NCBI GenBank assembly: GCA_904397835.1
Contig: CAJFOV010000025.1
Span: 1 to 61,831 of the forward strand
Source of the DNA: Candidatus Aristotella avistercoris
GTDB lineage: Bacteria; Bacillota; Clostridia; Oscillospirales; Ruminococcaceae
Direction of reading: 5' to 3'
Length of the DNA: 61,831 nt
A model generated the notes under the pieces. It worked only from the letters and a program-made list of their open reading frames with translations, did no database searches and was not told where the DNA came from. Each line of letters opens with the position of its first letter. The first letter of the stretch is position 1. The translations under genes were made by a program, and so were the position numbers. Positions 40,863-49,259 of this stretch are shown piece after piece.

Positions 40863-40883
40863 TATGATTTATCAGATCGGGCC

Positions 40884-41936
40884 CTATAGGTTGTTTTCCG
40901 CAATCAATCCGCCGCCCACCACCACATCTCCCTGGTAGAAGACGCAGGACTGGCCGGGCGCCGGTGCCCGCTGGGGCTCCTGGAAGATCACCCGGACGCC
41001 CTCCTCACAGGGGAAGATGGAGGCGGGTGCCTCCTTGGCCATGGAGCGGACCTTGGCGGTCACCTCCATAGGCTCCTCCAAGGTGTCAAAGGGGATCCAA
41101 CGGCAGCCGGTCAAGCGCAGTTCCCGGCTGAACTCTCCCCCGGCGTCCGCCAGATAGATGGCGTTGGTCTGGGGATCCATTTTTCGGATGAAGACCGGCC
41201 GCCCCAGGGCGATGCCCAGGCCCTTGCGTTGCCCCACAGTGTAGTGGAGGATCCCCCGGTGGGTGCCGCAGACGGTTCCATCTGGGGCATAGAAGGGCCC
41301 CGGGGGAGAGACCCCATAGTGGGACTCTATGTAGGCGGCATAATCCCCATCGGGCACAAAGCAGATCTCCTGACTGTCCGGGGACTGGGCGCAGGGCAGA
41401 CCCCACTGGGCCGCCAGCTCCCGCACCTGGGCCTTGGGCAGGCCCTGCAGGGGCAGCAGCAGCCGGGAGAGCTGCTCCTGATCCAGCCGGTAGAGCATGT
41501 AGGACTGATCCCGCTCCAGGCAGTCCGCCTTTTTCAGCAGGGTGCGCCCTTCAGAGCGCTCCAAGCCGGCGTAGTGGCCGGTGGCCACCCACCGGATGCC
41601 CAGTTGGTCGGCAGTCTCCAGCAGGAAGCGGAACTTGGTGGAGGGGTTGCAGAGAATACAGGGGTTGGGGGTCCGGCCCTGAAGGTAGGCTTTAGAGAAG
41701 GGCTCAATGACATTGGCGCGAAAGGCCTCGTGGCATTGGACCACATGGAGGGGGACCCGTAAAAAATCCGCCATCCGCTGTGCCTCCGCCACCACTTTGG
41801 CATGGGCGGGGGAAAAATCGATGACCACCGCCTGGACCTGGTATCCCTCCTGTTGGAGCAGGCGCACACAGACGGAGGAATCCACCCCGCCGCTCAGGGC
41901 CACCAGGACCTGACGGCCGCTGTTACAGGTCTTCAC
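40884..41936 (-). CDS. mnmA: tRNA-specific 2-thiouridylase
   Basis: MnmA adds sulfur to U34 of Lys, Glu and Gln tRNAs, using persulfide sulfur from a cysteine desulfurase. The PP-loop ATP site is ALSGGVDSSV, the first catalytic Cys lies in GRTPNPCILCN, and the second in SQEICFVPDGDY. The C-terminal beta-barrel follows GQRKGLGIALG. The start is taken as GTG 41936, which has GGGGAGTG at 8 nt and overlaps the end of iscU by 14 nt, giving 350 residues. It is the last gene of the sulfur operon. Confidence 0.95.
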   Translation of the reverse strand: MKTCNSGRQVLVALSGGVDSSVCVRLLQQEGYQVQAVVIDFSPAHAKVVAEAQRMADFLRVPLHVVQCHEAFRANVIEPFSKAYLQGRTPNPCILCNPSTKFRFLLETADQLGIRWVATGHYAGLERSEGRTLLKKADCLERDQSYMLYRLDQEQLSRLLLPLQGLPKAQVRELAAQWGLPCAQSPDSQEICFVPDGDYAAYIESHYGVSPPGPFYAPDGTVCGTHRGILHYTVGQRKGLGIALGRPVFIRKMDPQTNAIYLADAGGEFSRELRLTGCRWIPFDTLEEPMEVTAKVRSMAKEAPASIFPCEEGVRVIFQEPQRAPAPGQSCVFYQGDVVVGGGLIAENNL

Positions 41937-42351
41937 AGGCGGAACACTCCCCGGTGGGGCCCACAATGGGCTCAGGATCCACGCCCTGCCGGCGGTAGTA
42001 GTCCGCCAGGGCCGATTTGATGGCCTGCTCCGCCAGAACGGAGCAGTGGATCTTGGTGGGGGGCAGGCCGTCCAGAGCCTCCACCACGGCCTTGTTGGAC
42101 AGCTGCAGGGCCTCCTGGATGGATTTGCCCTTGATCATCTCTGTGGCCATGGAGCTGGTGGCAATGGCCGCGCCGCAGCCATAGGTCTTAAATTTGATAT
42201 CGGTGATGATCCCGCCCTTGATCTTCAGATACATCTTCATAATGTCCCCGCATTTGGCGTTGCCCACCTCGCCGACGGCGTCAGCATCGGGGATCTCCCC
42301 CACATTGCGGGGGTTGGTGAAATGGTCCAGGACCTTGTCGGAATATAGCAT
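41923..42351 (-). CDS. iscU: Fe-S cluster scaffold protein, IscU/NifU type
   Basis: The 142-residue protein starts at ATG 42351 behind GGAAGG. The three cluster ligands are Cys34 (NAKCGD, with Asp36), Cys59 (YGCGAA) and Cys103 (IHCSVL), as in NifU N-terminal domains of Clostridia. It receives sulfur from the adjacent NifS and builds Fe-S clusters. Two extra cysteines near the end (ECSACEDL) are common in clostridial homologues. It overlaps mnmA, and sits 28 nt after nifS. Confidence 0.95.
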   Translation of the reverse strand: MLYSDKVLDHFTNPRNVGEIPDADAVGEVGNAKCGDIMKMYLKIKGGIITDIKFKTYGCGAAIATSSMATEMIKGKSIQEALQLSNKAVVEALDGLPPTKIHCSVLAEQAIKSALADYYRRQGVDPEPIVGPTGECSACEDL

Positions 42352-42379
42352 GGCAAAAACCTTCCTTTCTTCTGGCAGC

Positions 42380-43561
42380 CTAGTTGGCCTCTTGGCAGAT
42401 CTTCTCCCAGAGGGGGGACATGGCCCGCAGCCGCTCCACAATCCCCGGGAGCACTTGCAGGATGTAGTCCACATCCTCCTGGGTGGTCTCGTCGCTCAGG
42501 CTCAGCCGCAGGGAGCCGTGGGCCACCTCGTGGGTCAGGCCGATGGCAAGGAGCACATGGCTGGGGTCCAGGGAGCCGGAGGTGCAGGCGGAGCCGGAGG
42601 AGGCGCAGACCCCCGCCAGGTCCAGCATCAGCAGGAGGGATTCCCCCTCCACCCCCTCAATGGACAGGTTTGCATTGCCTGCCAGGCGCTGAATAGGATC
42701 CCCGTTGAGGCGGGTGCGGGGGATCTGCAGAATGCCGGCGATGAGCTGGTCCCGCAGGGGAACCAGATGGGCGGTGTGCCGGGCAACATCGGAGCAGGCC
42801 AGCTCCACGGCCTTGGCCAGGCCCACAATGCCAGCCACATTCTCAGTGCCCGCCCGGCGGCCCCTCTCCTGGCCGCCTCCGTCAATGAGGTTGGGGAAGC
42901 GCAGCCCCCGGCGGCAGTAGAGCACGCCTGTGCCCTTGGGACCGTGGATCTTGTGGGCGGACATAGACAGCAGGTCGATGTTCTGCTCCTTGACGTCGAT
43001 GTCCACATTGCCCACCGCCTGGACCGCGTCGGTGTGGAAGAGCACACCCATTTCCCGGCACAGGGCGCCGATCTGGGAAATGGGTTGGATGGTGCCGATC
43101 TCGTTGTTGGCGTACATGATGGAGACCAGGGCGGTGTCCGGCCGGATGGCCTGGGCCACCTGGTCCACATGGACCAGGCCCATGGGGTCCACCGGCAGAT
43201 AGGTCACCTCAAAGCCCTCCTTCTCCAGGGCCTGGCAGGTGTGCAGCACGGCGTGATGCTCAAAGACTGTGGTGATCAGGTGCTTTTTGCCCTTTTGTGC
43301 CATGGCGTGGGCAACGCCCTTGATGGCCCAGTTGTCCGCCTCGGAACCGCCAGAGGTGAAAAAAATCTCATCCGGCTGGGCGTTGAAGGCCTTGGCCACC
43401 GTCTCCCTGGCGTCCTTGATGGCCTGCCCCGCCCGGCGTCCCAGGGCATAGATGCTGGAGGCGTTGCCGTACTCCTCCCGCAGATAGGGGAGCATGGCCT
43501 GCAGCACCGGTTCCGAAATTTTTGTTGTGGCGGCATTGTCCGCATAAACAAAGCGTTTCAA
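42380..43561 (-). CDS. nifS: Cysteine desulfurase NifS/IscS
   Basis: The 393-residue PLP enzyme removes sulfur from cysteine for Fe-S clusters and tRNA thiolation. Motifs are YADNAATT at the start, [19 protein letters not shown], the PLP lysine in [12 protein letters not shown], and the active-site cysteine loop in [13 protein letters not shown]. Translation starts at TTG 43561 with AAGGAGG at 7 nt. The promoter upstream contains two overlapping palindromes. Gene order nifS-iscU-mnmA is common in Clostridia. Confidence 0.96.
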   Translation of the reverse strand: MKRFVYADNAATTKISEPVLQAMLPYLREEYGNASSIYALGRRAGQAIKDARETVAKAFNAQPDEIFFTSGGSEADNWAIKGVAHAMAQKGKKHLITTVFEHHAVLHTCQALEKEGFEVTYLPVDPMGLVHVDQVAQAIRPDTALVSIMYANNEIGTIQPISQIGALCREMGVLFHTDAVQAVGNVDIDVKEQNIDLLSMSAHKIHGPKGTGVLYCRRGLRFPNLIDGGGQERGRRAGTENVAGIVGLAKAVELACSDVARHTAHLVPLRDQLIAGILQIPRTRLNGDPIQRLAGNANLSIEGVEGESLLLMLDLAGVCASSGSACTSGSLDPSHVLLAIGLTHEVAHGSLRLSLSDETTQEDVDYILQVLPGIVERLRAMSPLWEKICQEAN

Positions 43562-43608
43562 TGGAAAACCTCCTTATAGAAGGGATGGGATGTGTGTTGG
43601 TGTTTCAG

Positions 43609-43638
43609 TACAATTTGATTGTATACTAAAAAAGTATA
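43609..43638. promoter_or_regulatory. Overlapping palindromic operators at the nifS promoter
   Basis: TACAAT-ttg-ATTGTA (43609-43623) covers the -10 box, and TATACT-aaaaa-AGTATA (43622-43638) fills the spacer. Such A/T-rich dyads resemble sites of Rrf2-type regulators (IscR/CymR), but the regulator gene is not in this window. Confidence 0.55.
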
Positions 43639-43646
43639 TATTTCAA
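43618..43646 (-). promoter_or_regulatory. Promoter of nifS-iscU-mnmA
   Basis: TTGAAA and TACAAT are separated by 17 nt on the minus strand, about 57 nt before the TTG start. Confidence 0.8.
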
Positions 43647-43663
43647 CCCCTGCCGGAAAATTT

Positions 43664-44107
43664 TTAAAGGGCGCGCATCTGTTCCACCTGGGCCACGGCC
43701 AGGCGGTCGCACCGCTCGTTATAGAGGTGGCCGGCGTGGCCCCGCACCCACACCAATTGGACCTGGTGCACCCGGAAGAGGCGCAGCAGCTCCTGCCACA
43801 GGTCCACATTGAGCACAGGCTTTTTGTCGCTTTTCACCCAGTTCTTCTGTTCCCACTGGTAGACCCATCCCTTTTGAAAGCCGTTGACCAGGTACTGGGA
43901 ATCACTGTAGAGGGTGACCTGGCAGGGCTCCTTCAGGGCACGGAGGGCTGCAATGGCCGCAGTGAGCTCCATGCGGTTGTTGGTGGTCTGCTTCTCCCCG
44001 CCGGAAAGCTCCCTTTCCCGCCCCTGATAGACCAGGATGGCTCCATAACCGCCTGGCCCCGGGTTGCCGGAGCAGGCCCCGTCGGTGTAGATGTCCACAT
44101 GCTTCAA
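43664..44107 (-). CDS. rnhA: Ribonuclease HI
   Basis: The 147-residue enzyme cleaves the RNA strand of RNA-DNA hybrids. The four catalytic carboxylates are Asp9 ([14 protein letters not shown]), Glu47 (NNRMELTA), Asp69 ([10 protein letters not shown]) and Asp134 (NERCDRLA), with His124 in VRGHAGH. The basic protrusion ([13 protein letters not shown]) is present. The start appears to be TTG 44107 behind AAAGGCGG. It reads toward the nifS promoter. Confidence 0.94.
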   Translation of the reverse strand: MKHVDIYTDGACSGNPGPGGYGAILVYQGRERELSGGEKQTTNNRMELTAAIAALRALKEPCQVTLYSDSQYLVNGFQKGWVYQWEQKNWVKSDKKPVLNVDLWQELLRLFRVHQVQLVWVRGHAGHLYNERCDRLAVAQVEQMRAL

Positions 44108-44174
44108 TGTTGTTCCGCCTTTCTAACAGTCTGTCCAATTTTCCCGTCAAATAAATAGTGTGGGCCGCAAATTT

Positions 44175-44210
44175 CCACGGGACCACCCTGGTAAGCAGGC
44201 AAACCCGTGG
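44175..44210. other. Inverted repeat in the rnhA-rnjA gap
   Basis: CCACGGG pairs with CCCGTGG around 22 nt. It lies in the long divergent region between rnhA and rnjA; no gene is supported in 44108-44374. Confidence 0.4.
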
Positions 44211-44374
44211 AGTAACTGCCTACAGTGTACCATAGAATCCCCAGAGGGATCAATGAAAATCCGCAAGGATCTTCCCCCAAGCCAAAGAAAACAGGTACAG
44301 TGCAGCAATTAGAAGCAATAAATGGAATGGAACTGTCCCATACTATGGGGGACGGGAGGAGGAAGGCGTGGCAC

Positions 44375-44403
44375 TTGACAGTAAAGGTGGATGAGTATAC
44401 AAT
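44375..44403 (+). promoter_or_regulatory. Promoter of the rnjA leader
   Basis: TTGACA and TACAAT are separated by 17 nt, about 245 nt upstream of the rnjA start. Confidence 0.8.
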
Positions 44404-44503
44404 TAACCTGATAAGGTATACTTGAGTGGATTCCAGCAAGGGAGAAGAAGATGACCGGCTCCGGCAGCTTTCGAAGGGCCCAGGGTGGCCATGGAGCGGG
44501 CAG

Positions 44504-44530
44504 GGGGAACAAGTTTCCCCGTTTTTTCGG
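44504..44530 (+). terminator. Intrinsic terminator inside the rnjA leader
   Basis: GGGGAA-caagt-TTCCCC is followed by GTTTTTTCGG, roughly 120 nt after the promoter and 120 nt before the rnjA start. No second promoter is evident downstream, so this is either an attenuator or the end of a small RNA. Confidence 0.7.
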
Positions 44531-44647
44531 TTTTGGGCGTGAGAAGGGCCCAAAGATTTGTTTGTAATCCAATTCGTCTGGACCGGTTGCAGACGGATTC
44601 CGATCAAAATTTCGTAATACAGAACAAGTAAGAATGGAGGCAAAGAC

Positions 44648-46621
44648 GTGCCAGAAAAAGAGACCAACAAGACAGAGAAAGAGAAAAAGAAGACCCCCTC
44701 GCGCAGGGGGAAAACCACCGCCAAAAAGACAGTGGAGCAGGGGGAGCACGCCAAGGCGGGGCTCGCCCAGGAGAAAGAGGCCCCCAAAAAGCAGGCCACC
44801 CGCAAACGCAAGGGGGAGACGGGCAAAAAACAGTCTGCCAGCAAGGCTCTGGAGGCCCAGGTGCTGGAGGCGGTGAGCCAGGCCCAGGAGAAAAAGACCA
44901 CCAAGCGCACCAGCAAGAAGAAGGGCGCCAAGGACGCCCCTGCGGAGACCACCGAGGTGCGCAGAACGCCCCTGCGGATTGTCCCATTGGGGGGGCTGAA
45001 TGAGATCGGCAAGAACATGACCCTCTATGAGTGCGTCAACGACATGTTCATTGTGGACTGCGGCCTGGCCTTCCCTGACGAGGAGATGCTGGGCGTGGAC
45101 CTGGTGATCCCCGATTTCACCTATGTGGAGAAGAACAAGGATAAGATCCGGGGCATCGTCATCACCCACGGCCATGAGGACCACATTGGCGCCATCCCCT
45201 ACCTGCTCAAGACGGTGAACATCCCCGTCTATGGGACCCGGCTGACCCTGGGGATCCTGGAGGGAAAGCTGAAGGAGCATGATCTGCTGGGCAAGGTCAA
45301 ACTCAACGTGGTCAAGCCCAAGGATATCATCAAGCTGGGCTGCATGGCGGTGGAGTTTATCCATGTGAACCACTCCATCCCCGACTCCTGCGCCCTGGCC
45401 ATCCACACCCCCGCCGGTGTGGTGGTGCAGACGGGCGACTTCAAGGTGGACTTTACCCCCATTGAGAGCGGGGTCATCGACCTGGCCCGCTTTGGCGAGC
45501 TGGGCAACCGGGGCGTGTTGGCTCTGTTGTGCGATTCCACCAATGCTGAGCGCCCGGGCCACTCCCGCAGCGAGAGCAAGGTGGGAGAGTCCTTCAACAA
45601 ACTCTTCAGCCAGGCGGGGAACCGCAGGATCATCATTGCGACCTTCTCCTCCAACGTCCACCGAATCCAACAGATTGTGGATTACTCCCGCAAGTATGGC
45701 AAGAAGGTGGCCCTCTCTGGCCGGAGCATGCTCAACGTGGTGGCCAAGGCCATTGAGTTGGGCTATCTGAAGGTGCCCGACGGGCTGCTCATCGACATTG
45801 ACGCCATCCGCCACTATCCGGACAACAAGGTGGTCATTATCACCACTGGCAGCCAGGGGGAGCCCATGTCTGCCCTGTCCCGGATGGCCATGGGCGAGCA
45901 CCGGAAGGTGAATGTCACCCCCAACGACTTTATCATCATCTCCGCCAGCCCCATCCCCGGCAACGAAAAGACGGTGGGCCGGGTCATCAACGAGCTGCTC
46001 AAGCTGGGGGCGGAGGTGGTCTACGAGGCCATGTACGAGACCCATGCCTCCGGCCACGCCTCCCAGGAGGATCTGCAGCTGATGATGAGCCTGGTGCGGC
46101 CCAAGTATTTTGTGCCGGTCCACGGCGAGTATAAGCATCTGAAAAAGAACGCCTCGCTGGCCATGGCCATGGGTATCCCCTCCGACCGGATTCTCATTGG
46201 GGATATTGGCAAGGTCATGGAGACAGACGGCGTGGACATGAAATTTGTGGGCTCCGTGCCAGCGGGCCAGGTCTTTGTGGATGGCCTTGGCGTGGGCGAC
46301 GTGGGCAGCATTGTGCTGCGGGACCGCAAGCATCTGGCTGAGGACGGCCTGATCATTGCGGTGGTTGCCATTGACTCGGTCAGCGGCCAGATTGCCGCCG
46401 GGCCGGATATCATCTCCCGCGGCTTTGTCTACGTGCGGGAGGCAGAACACATGATGGCTGAGGCCCGGGAGATTGTGCGCCGCTGTGTGGAGGACTGTGC
46501 CAGCAACGGCCTGAACGACTGGGGCCACATGAAGACAGTCATCAAAGATAAACTTTCTTCTTATTTATATAATCAGACCAAGCGCAGTCCCATGATTCTT
46601 CCTGTGATCCAGGAGATTTAA
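44648..46621 (+). CDS. rnjA: Ribonuclease J with Lys-rich N-terminal extension
   Basis: RNase J combines 5'-3' exonuclease and endonuclease activity for mRNA decay and rRNA maturation. The start is GTG 44648 with GGAGG at 7 nt. Residues 1-105 are an unusual Lys/Arg/Thr/Ala-rich extension, so the protein has 657 residues against about 555 for typical RNase J. The core shows PLGGLNEIGKNM, the metal motif THGHEDHIGA, HVNHSIPD, TGDFKVDFTP, the beta-CASP segments FSSNVHRIQQ and TGSQGEPMSAL, and HASGHASQEDL/VPVHGEYKHL near the end. A terminator in the leader suggests regulated expression. Confidence 0.95.
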   Translation: MPEKETNKTEKEKKKTPSRRGKTTAKKTVEQGEHAKAGLAQEKEAPKKQATRKRKGETGKKQSASKALEAQVLEAVSQAQEKKTTKRTSKKKGAKDAPAETTEVRRTPLRIVPLGGLNEIGKNMTLYECVNDMFIVDCGLAFPDEEMLGVDLVIPDFTYVEKNKDKIRGIVITHGHEDHIGAIPYLLKTVNIPVYGTRLTLGILEGKLKEHDLLGKVKLNVVKPKDIIKLGCMAVEFIHVNHSIPDSCALAIHTPAGVVVQTGDFKVDFTPIESGVIDLARFGELGNRGVLALLCDSTNAERPGHSRSESKVGESFNKLFSQAGNRRIIIATFSSNVHRIQQIVDYSRKYGKKVALSGRSMLNVVAKAIELGYLKVPDGLLIDIDAIRHYPDNKVVIITTGSQGEPMSALSRMAMGEHRKVNVTPNDFIIISASPIPGNEKTVGRVINELLKLGAEVVYEAMYETHASGHASQEDLQLMMSLVRPKYFVPVHGEYKHLKKNASLAMAMGIPSDRILIGDIGKVMETDGVDMKFVGSVPAGQVFVDGLGVGDVGSIVLRDRKHLAEDGLIIAVVAIDSVSGQIAAGPDIISRGFVYVREAEHMMAEAREIVRRCVEDCASNGLNDWGHMKTVIKDKLSSYLYNQTKRSPMILPVIQEI

Positions 46622-46660
46622 AGCGGGCTGTTGAGCGAATGACAAAATGGGGGGAGCACC

Positions 46661-48622
46661 ATGGGATTCTATACAAAGCTGTTGAGCCTGCTGCTGGGTG
46701 TGATTGCGGTTTTGGCAGGGGTCACCGCCTACTTAAACTGGCAGGTGGGCATTGCCGCCGGTGTGGTGTTCCTGGTGCTGCTGATCCTGGTGCTGGCCAA
46801 TGGATACCGTACCAAAAAGGCGCTATATCAGTTCTTGGATGGGATCTCTGAGACCCTCTCCACCACCCAGCGTAAGGTTCTGCGGGAGTTTCCCATGCCG
46901 GTGCTGGTTGTGGATGATGGCAAGGTGGTCTGGTACAACTCGGCCTGTGAGGAACGGGCCTTTGAAGGGGAAAAGATCTTTGAGTTGGATATCCAGCAGT
47001 TGATCCCCTCTGCCAGCTTTGACGCGCCCTGCCCCAAAGAGGGGGTGCCCGCCAGCTATGGAGAGCACTTGTTCACCGCTTTTTGGATCAAGCCTGACTC
47101 CCTGGATCAGAAGATGACCGTGGTCTATCTGGTGGAGGATACCCAACTGAAGCGGGCCGCCAAGGAGTATGTAGAAACCCGCCCGTCGGTGATGCTCATC
47201 ACCATCGACAGCTATGAGGATCTTCTCTCCGATCTGAAGGAGAGCGAGCGCAGCCGCATTGTGGGCCAGGTGGAGGATCTGATCTACCAGTACGTGGAAA
47301 ATTACCACGTCCTCATGCGCCAGACCTCCCGGGATCAGTTTTTGCTGGTGCTGGAGGAGCGGCACATGCGGGATATGGTGCAAAACCGGTTTCGCATTCT
47401 GGATCAGGTCCGGGCCATGGAGACCCCGGGCGGCGTGGCGCCCACCCTGTCCATCGGCGTGGGCCGCAATGTCTCCTCCCTTTCGGAGGGGGAACAGATG
47501 GCCCGGCAAGCTTTGGACATGGCTCTGGGACGGGGTGGAGATCAGGCGGCCATCAAAACCCTCAATGGATTCGAATTCTATGGAGGCGTGTCCAAAGGTG
47601 TGGAAAAGCGCACCAAGGTTAAAACCCGCATCGTGGCAAACGCTCTCAAGGAGCTGCTGGAGGGCAGCGACAACGTGCTGCTCATGGGACATCACTTTGC
47701 GGACTTAGACTGCTTTGGCGCTGCCGTGGGTATGATGAAGGCGGTGCGTCTGCTGGGTAAACCGGCTGCCATTGTTATCGACCGCAAGAAGAACTTGGTG
47801 GGACCATTGCTGCAGCGACTGCTGCAGACAGAGGGTTACAGCGAGGGGGACTTTTTGAACCCGGACGATGCCATGGAGCGCATTGGGAAAAAGACCACCC
47901 TCATTGTGGTGGACACCCATGTCCCCTTCTTCTTGGAATCTCCCCAGGTCTATGAAGCCTGCAAGACCGTGGTTGTCATCGATCATCACCGCAAGATGGT
48001 GGGGCACATTGACAACGCCGTCATCTTTTATCACGAACCCTATGCCTCCTCCGCCTCTGAGATGGTGGCGGAACTGGTGCAGTACTTTGGGGCGAGCAAG
48101 CCCCTGGGCCGTCCGGAGGCGGAGGCCCTGCTGGCAGGCATCATGCTGGATACCAAGAACTTTGTCATGAAGACCGGGGTGCGCACCTTTGAGGCGGCGG
48201 CCTATCTGCGGCGGATGGGGGCGGATACGGTCAGCGTCAAAAAGCTGTTCTCCTCGGACATGGAGACCTATCAGATCCGCACCCACATCGTCTCCTCGGC
48301 GGAGGTCTACCGCAGCTGTGCCATTGCCACTTGTTCCGTCCACAGCGACTGCATTCAGATTGCAGCCCCTCAGGCTGCCGATGAACTGTTGGGCATCAAT
48401 GAGGTCAAGGCCTCCATCGTGCTCTATGAGGTCAATCACGGCATCAGCTTCTCGGCCCGATCCATGGGGGAGATCAATGTGCAGCTCATCATGGAAAAAT
48501 TGGGCGGCGGCGGCCACCTGACCATGGCGGGGGCTCAGCTCCCCGGCTGTACCATGGAGGAGGCCAAGGAGAAGCTCACCCGGGCCATTGATGAGTATTT
48601 GGATTCCTTACAGCAACAATAG
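46661..48622 (+). CDS. gdpP: DHH-family cyclic dinucleotide phosphodiesterase, GdpP-like
   Basis: The 653-residue protein has the GdpP layout: two membrane helices (residues about 10-45), a degenerate PAS-like domain (FPMPVLVVDDGKVVWYNSAC), a degenerate GGDEF-like domain (about 175-300), then DHH and DHHA1 domains. Catalytic motifs are MGHHFADLDCFGA, VVDTHVP, VVIDHHRKMV and GGGGHLTMAGAQ. GdpP hydrolyses c-di-AMP and thereby sets osmolyte and cell-wall homeostasis. ATG 46661 follows GGGGGGAG. The order gdpP-rplI-dnaB is conserved across Firmicutes and supports the call. Confidence 0.94.
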   Translation: MGFYTKLLSLLLGVIAVLAGVTAYLNWQVGIAAGVVFLVLLILVLANGYRTKKALYQFLDGISETLSTTQRKVLREFPMPVLVVDDGKVVWYNSACEERAFEGEKIFELDIQQLIPSASFDAPCPKEGVPASYGEHLFTAFWIKPDSLDQKMTVVYLVEDTQLKRAAKEYVETRPSVMLITIDSYEDLLSDLKESERSRIVGQVEDLIYQYVENYHVLMRQTSRDQFLLVLEERHMRDMVQNRFRILDQVRAMETPGGVAPTLSIGVGRNVSSLSEGEQMARQALDMALGRGGDQAAIKTLNGFEFYGGVSKGVEKRTKVKTRIVANALKELLEGSDNVLLMGHHFADLDCFGAAVGMMKAVRLLGKPAAIVIDRKKNLVGPLLQRLLQTEGYSEGDFLNPDDAMERIGKKTTLIVVDTHVPFFLESPQVYEACKTVVVIDHHRKMVGHIDNAVIFYHEPYASSASEMVAELVQYFGASKPLGRPEAEALLAGIMLDTKNFVMKTGVRTFEAAAYLRRMGADTVSVKKLFSSDMETYQIRTHIVSSAEVYRSCAIATCSVHSDCIQIAAPQAADELLGINEVKASIVLYEVNHGISFSARSMGEINVQLIMEKLGGGGHLTMAGAQLPGCTMEEAKEKLTRAIDEYLDSLQQQ

Positions 48623-48657
48623 CGGACTGCACGCCAAAGGAAGATGCGGCCCATCGA

Positions 48658-48698
48658 AAAACGACTGGAGGGGACTTTGCTCCCCAAAGGCCGTTTTC
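48658..48698 (+). terminator. Hairpin between gdpP and rplI
   Basis: AAAACG/CGTTTT arms enclose a GGGGA-ctttgc-TCCCC stem, with a short T tail. It may only partly stop transcription into rplI. Confidence 0.5.
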
Positions 48699-48773
48699 CC
48701 ATTTGTCTCCCCTACCGTGTGGGGGAGTCAGTGGCACAGGCTCTTGAAACACGGAGAAAGGTTGTGACAACAG

Positions 48774-49220
48774 ATGAAAGTGATTTTAACTGCAGATGTA
48801 CAAGGTACCGGTAAGGCGGGCCAGTTGGTCAACGTAGCCGACGGTTATGCAAAGAATTTCCTGCTAAAAAAGGGCCTTGCCAAGGAGGCCAACGCCCAGG
48901 CCGTCAATGAGATGAAGACCAAGGACGCCGCCCAGGCCTACCGCCAGGAGCAGGAGAAAAAGGCCGCCCAGGAGGCCGCCCAAAAGATCAACGGCAAAAC
49001 CGTCAAGCTGACGGCCAAGGCGGGCAGCAACGGCCGCCTCTTTGGTTCCATCACCGCCAAGGAGGTGGCTCAGGCCCTCCAGGAGCAGTACGGGACTGCG
49101 GTGGAAAAGCGCAAGATCACCCTCAATGGAGAGGTTAAGGCCTTCGGGACCTACCAGGCGGAGGTGCGCCTGCACGCGGGGATCACCGCCAAGGTCAGCG
49201 TCATGGTGACGGAGGAATAA
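48774..49220 (+). CDS. rplI: 50S ribosomal protein L9
   Basis: The 148-residue protein begins [21 protein letters not shown], has the conserved N-terminal rRNA-binding domain with [14 protein letters not shown], a long connecting helix (about residues 41-75), and the C-terminal domain with [17 protein letters not shown]. It binds 23S rRNA near the L1 stalk. It lies in the standard gdpP-rplI-dnaB order. Confidence 0.97.
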   Translation: MKVILTADVQGTGKAGQLVNVADGYAKNFLLKKGLAKEANAQAVNEMKTKDAAQAYRQEQEKKAAQEAAQKINGKTVKLTAKAGSNGRLFGSITAKEVAQALQEQYGTAVEKRKITLNGEVKAFGTYQAEVRLHAGITAKVSVMVTEE

Positions 49221-49259
49221 CGAACTCGTTTTACTGTTTGGCGAAAGGAGGGAAAGTCC

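Noticed and set aside
44309-46528. 739-codon minus-strand frame across rnjA
   Set aside because: Antisense shadow; rnjA has all catalytic motifs and start signals.
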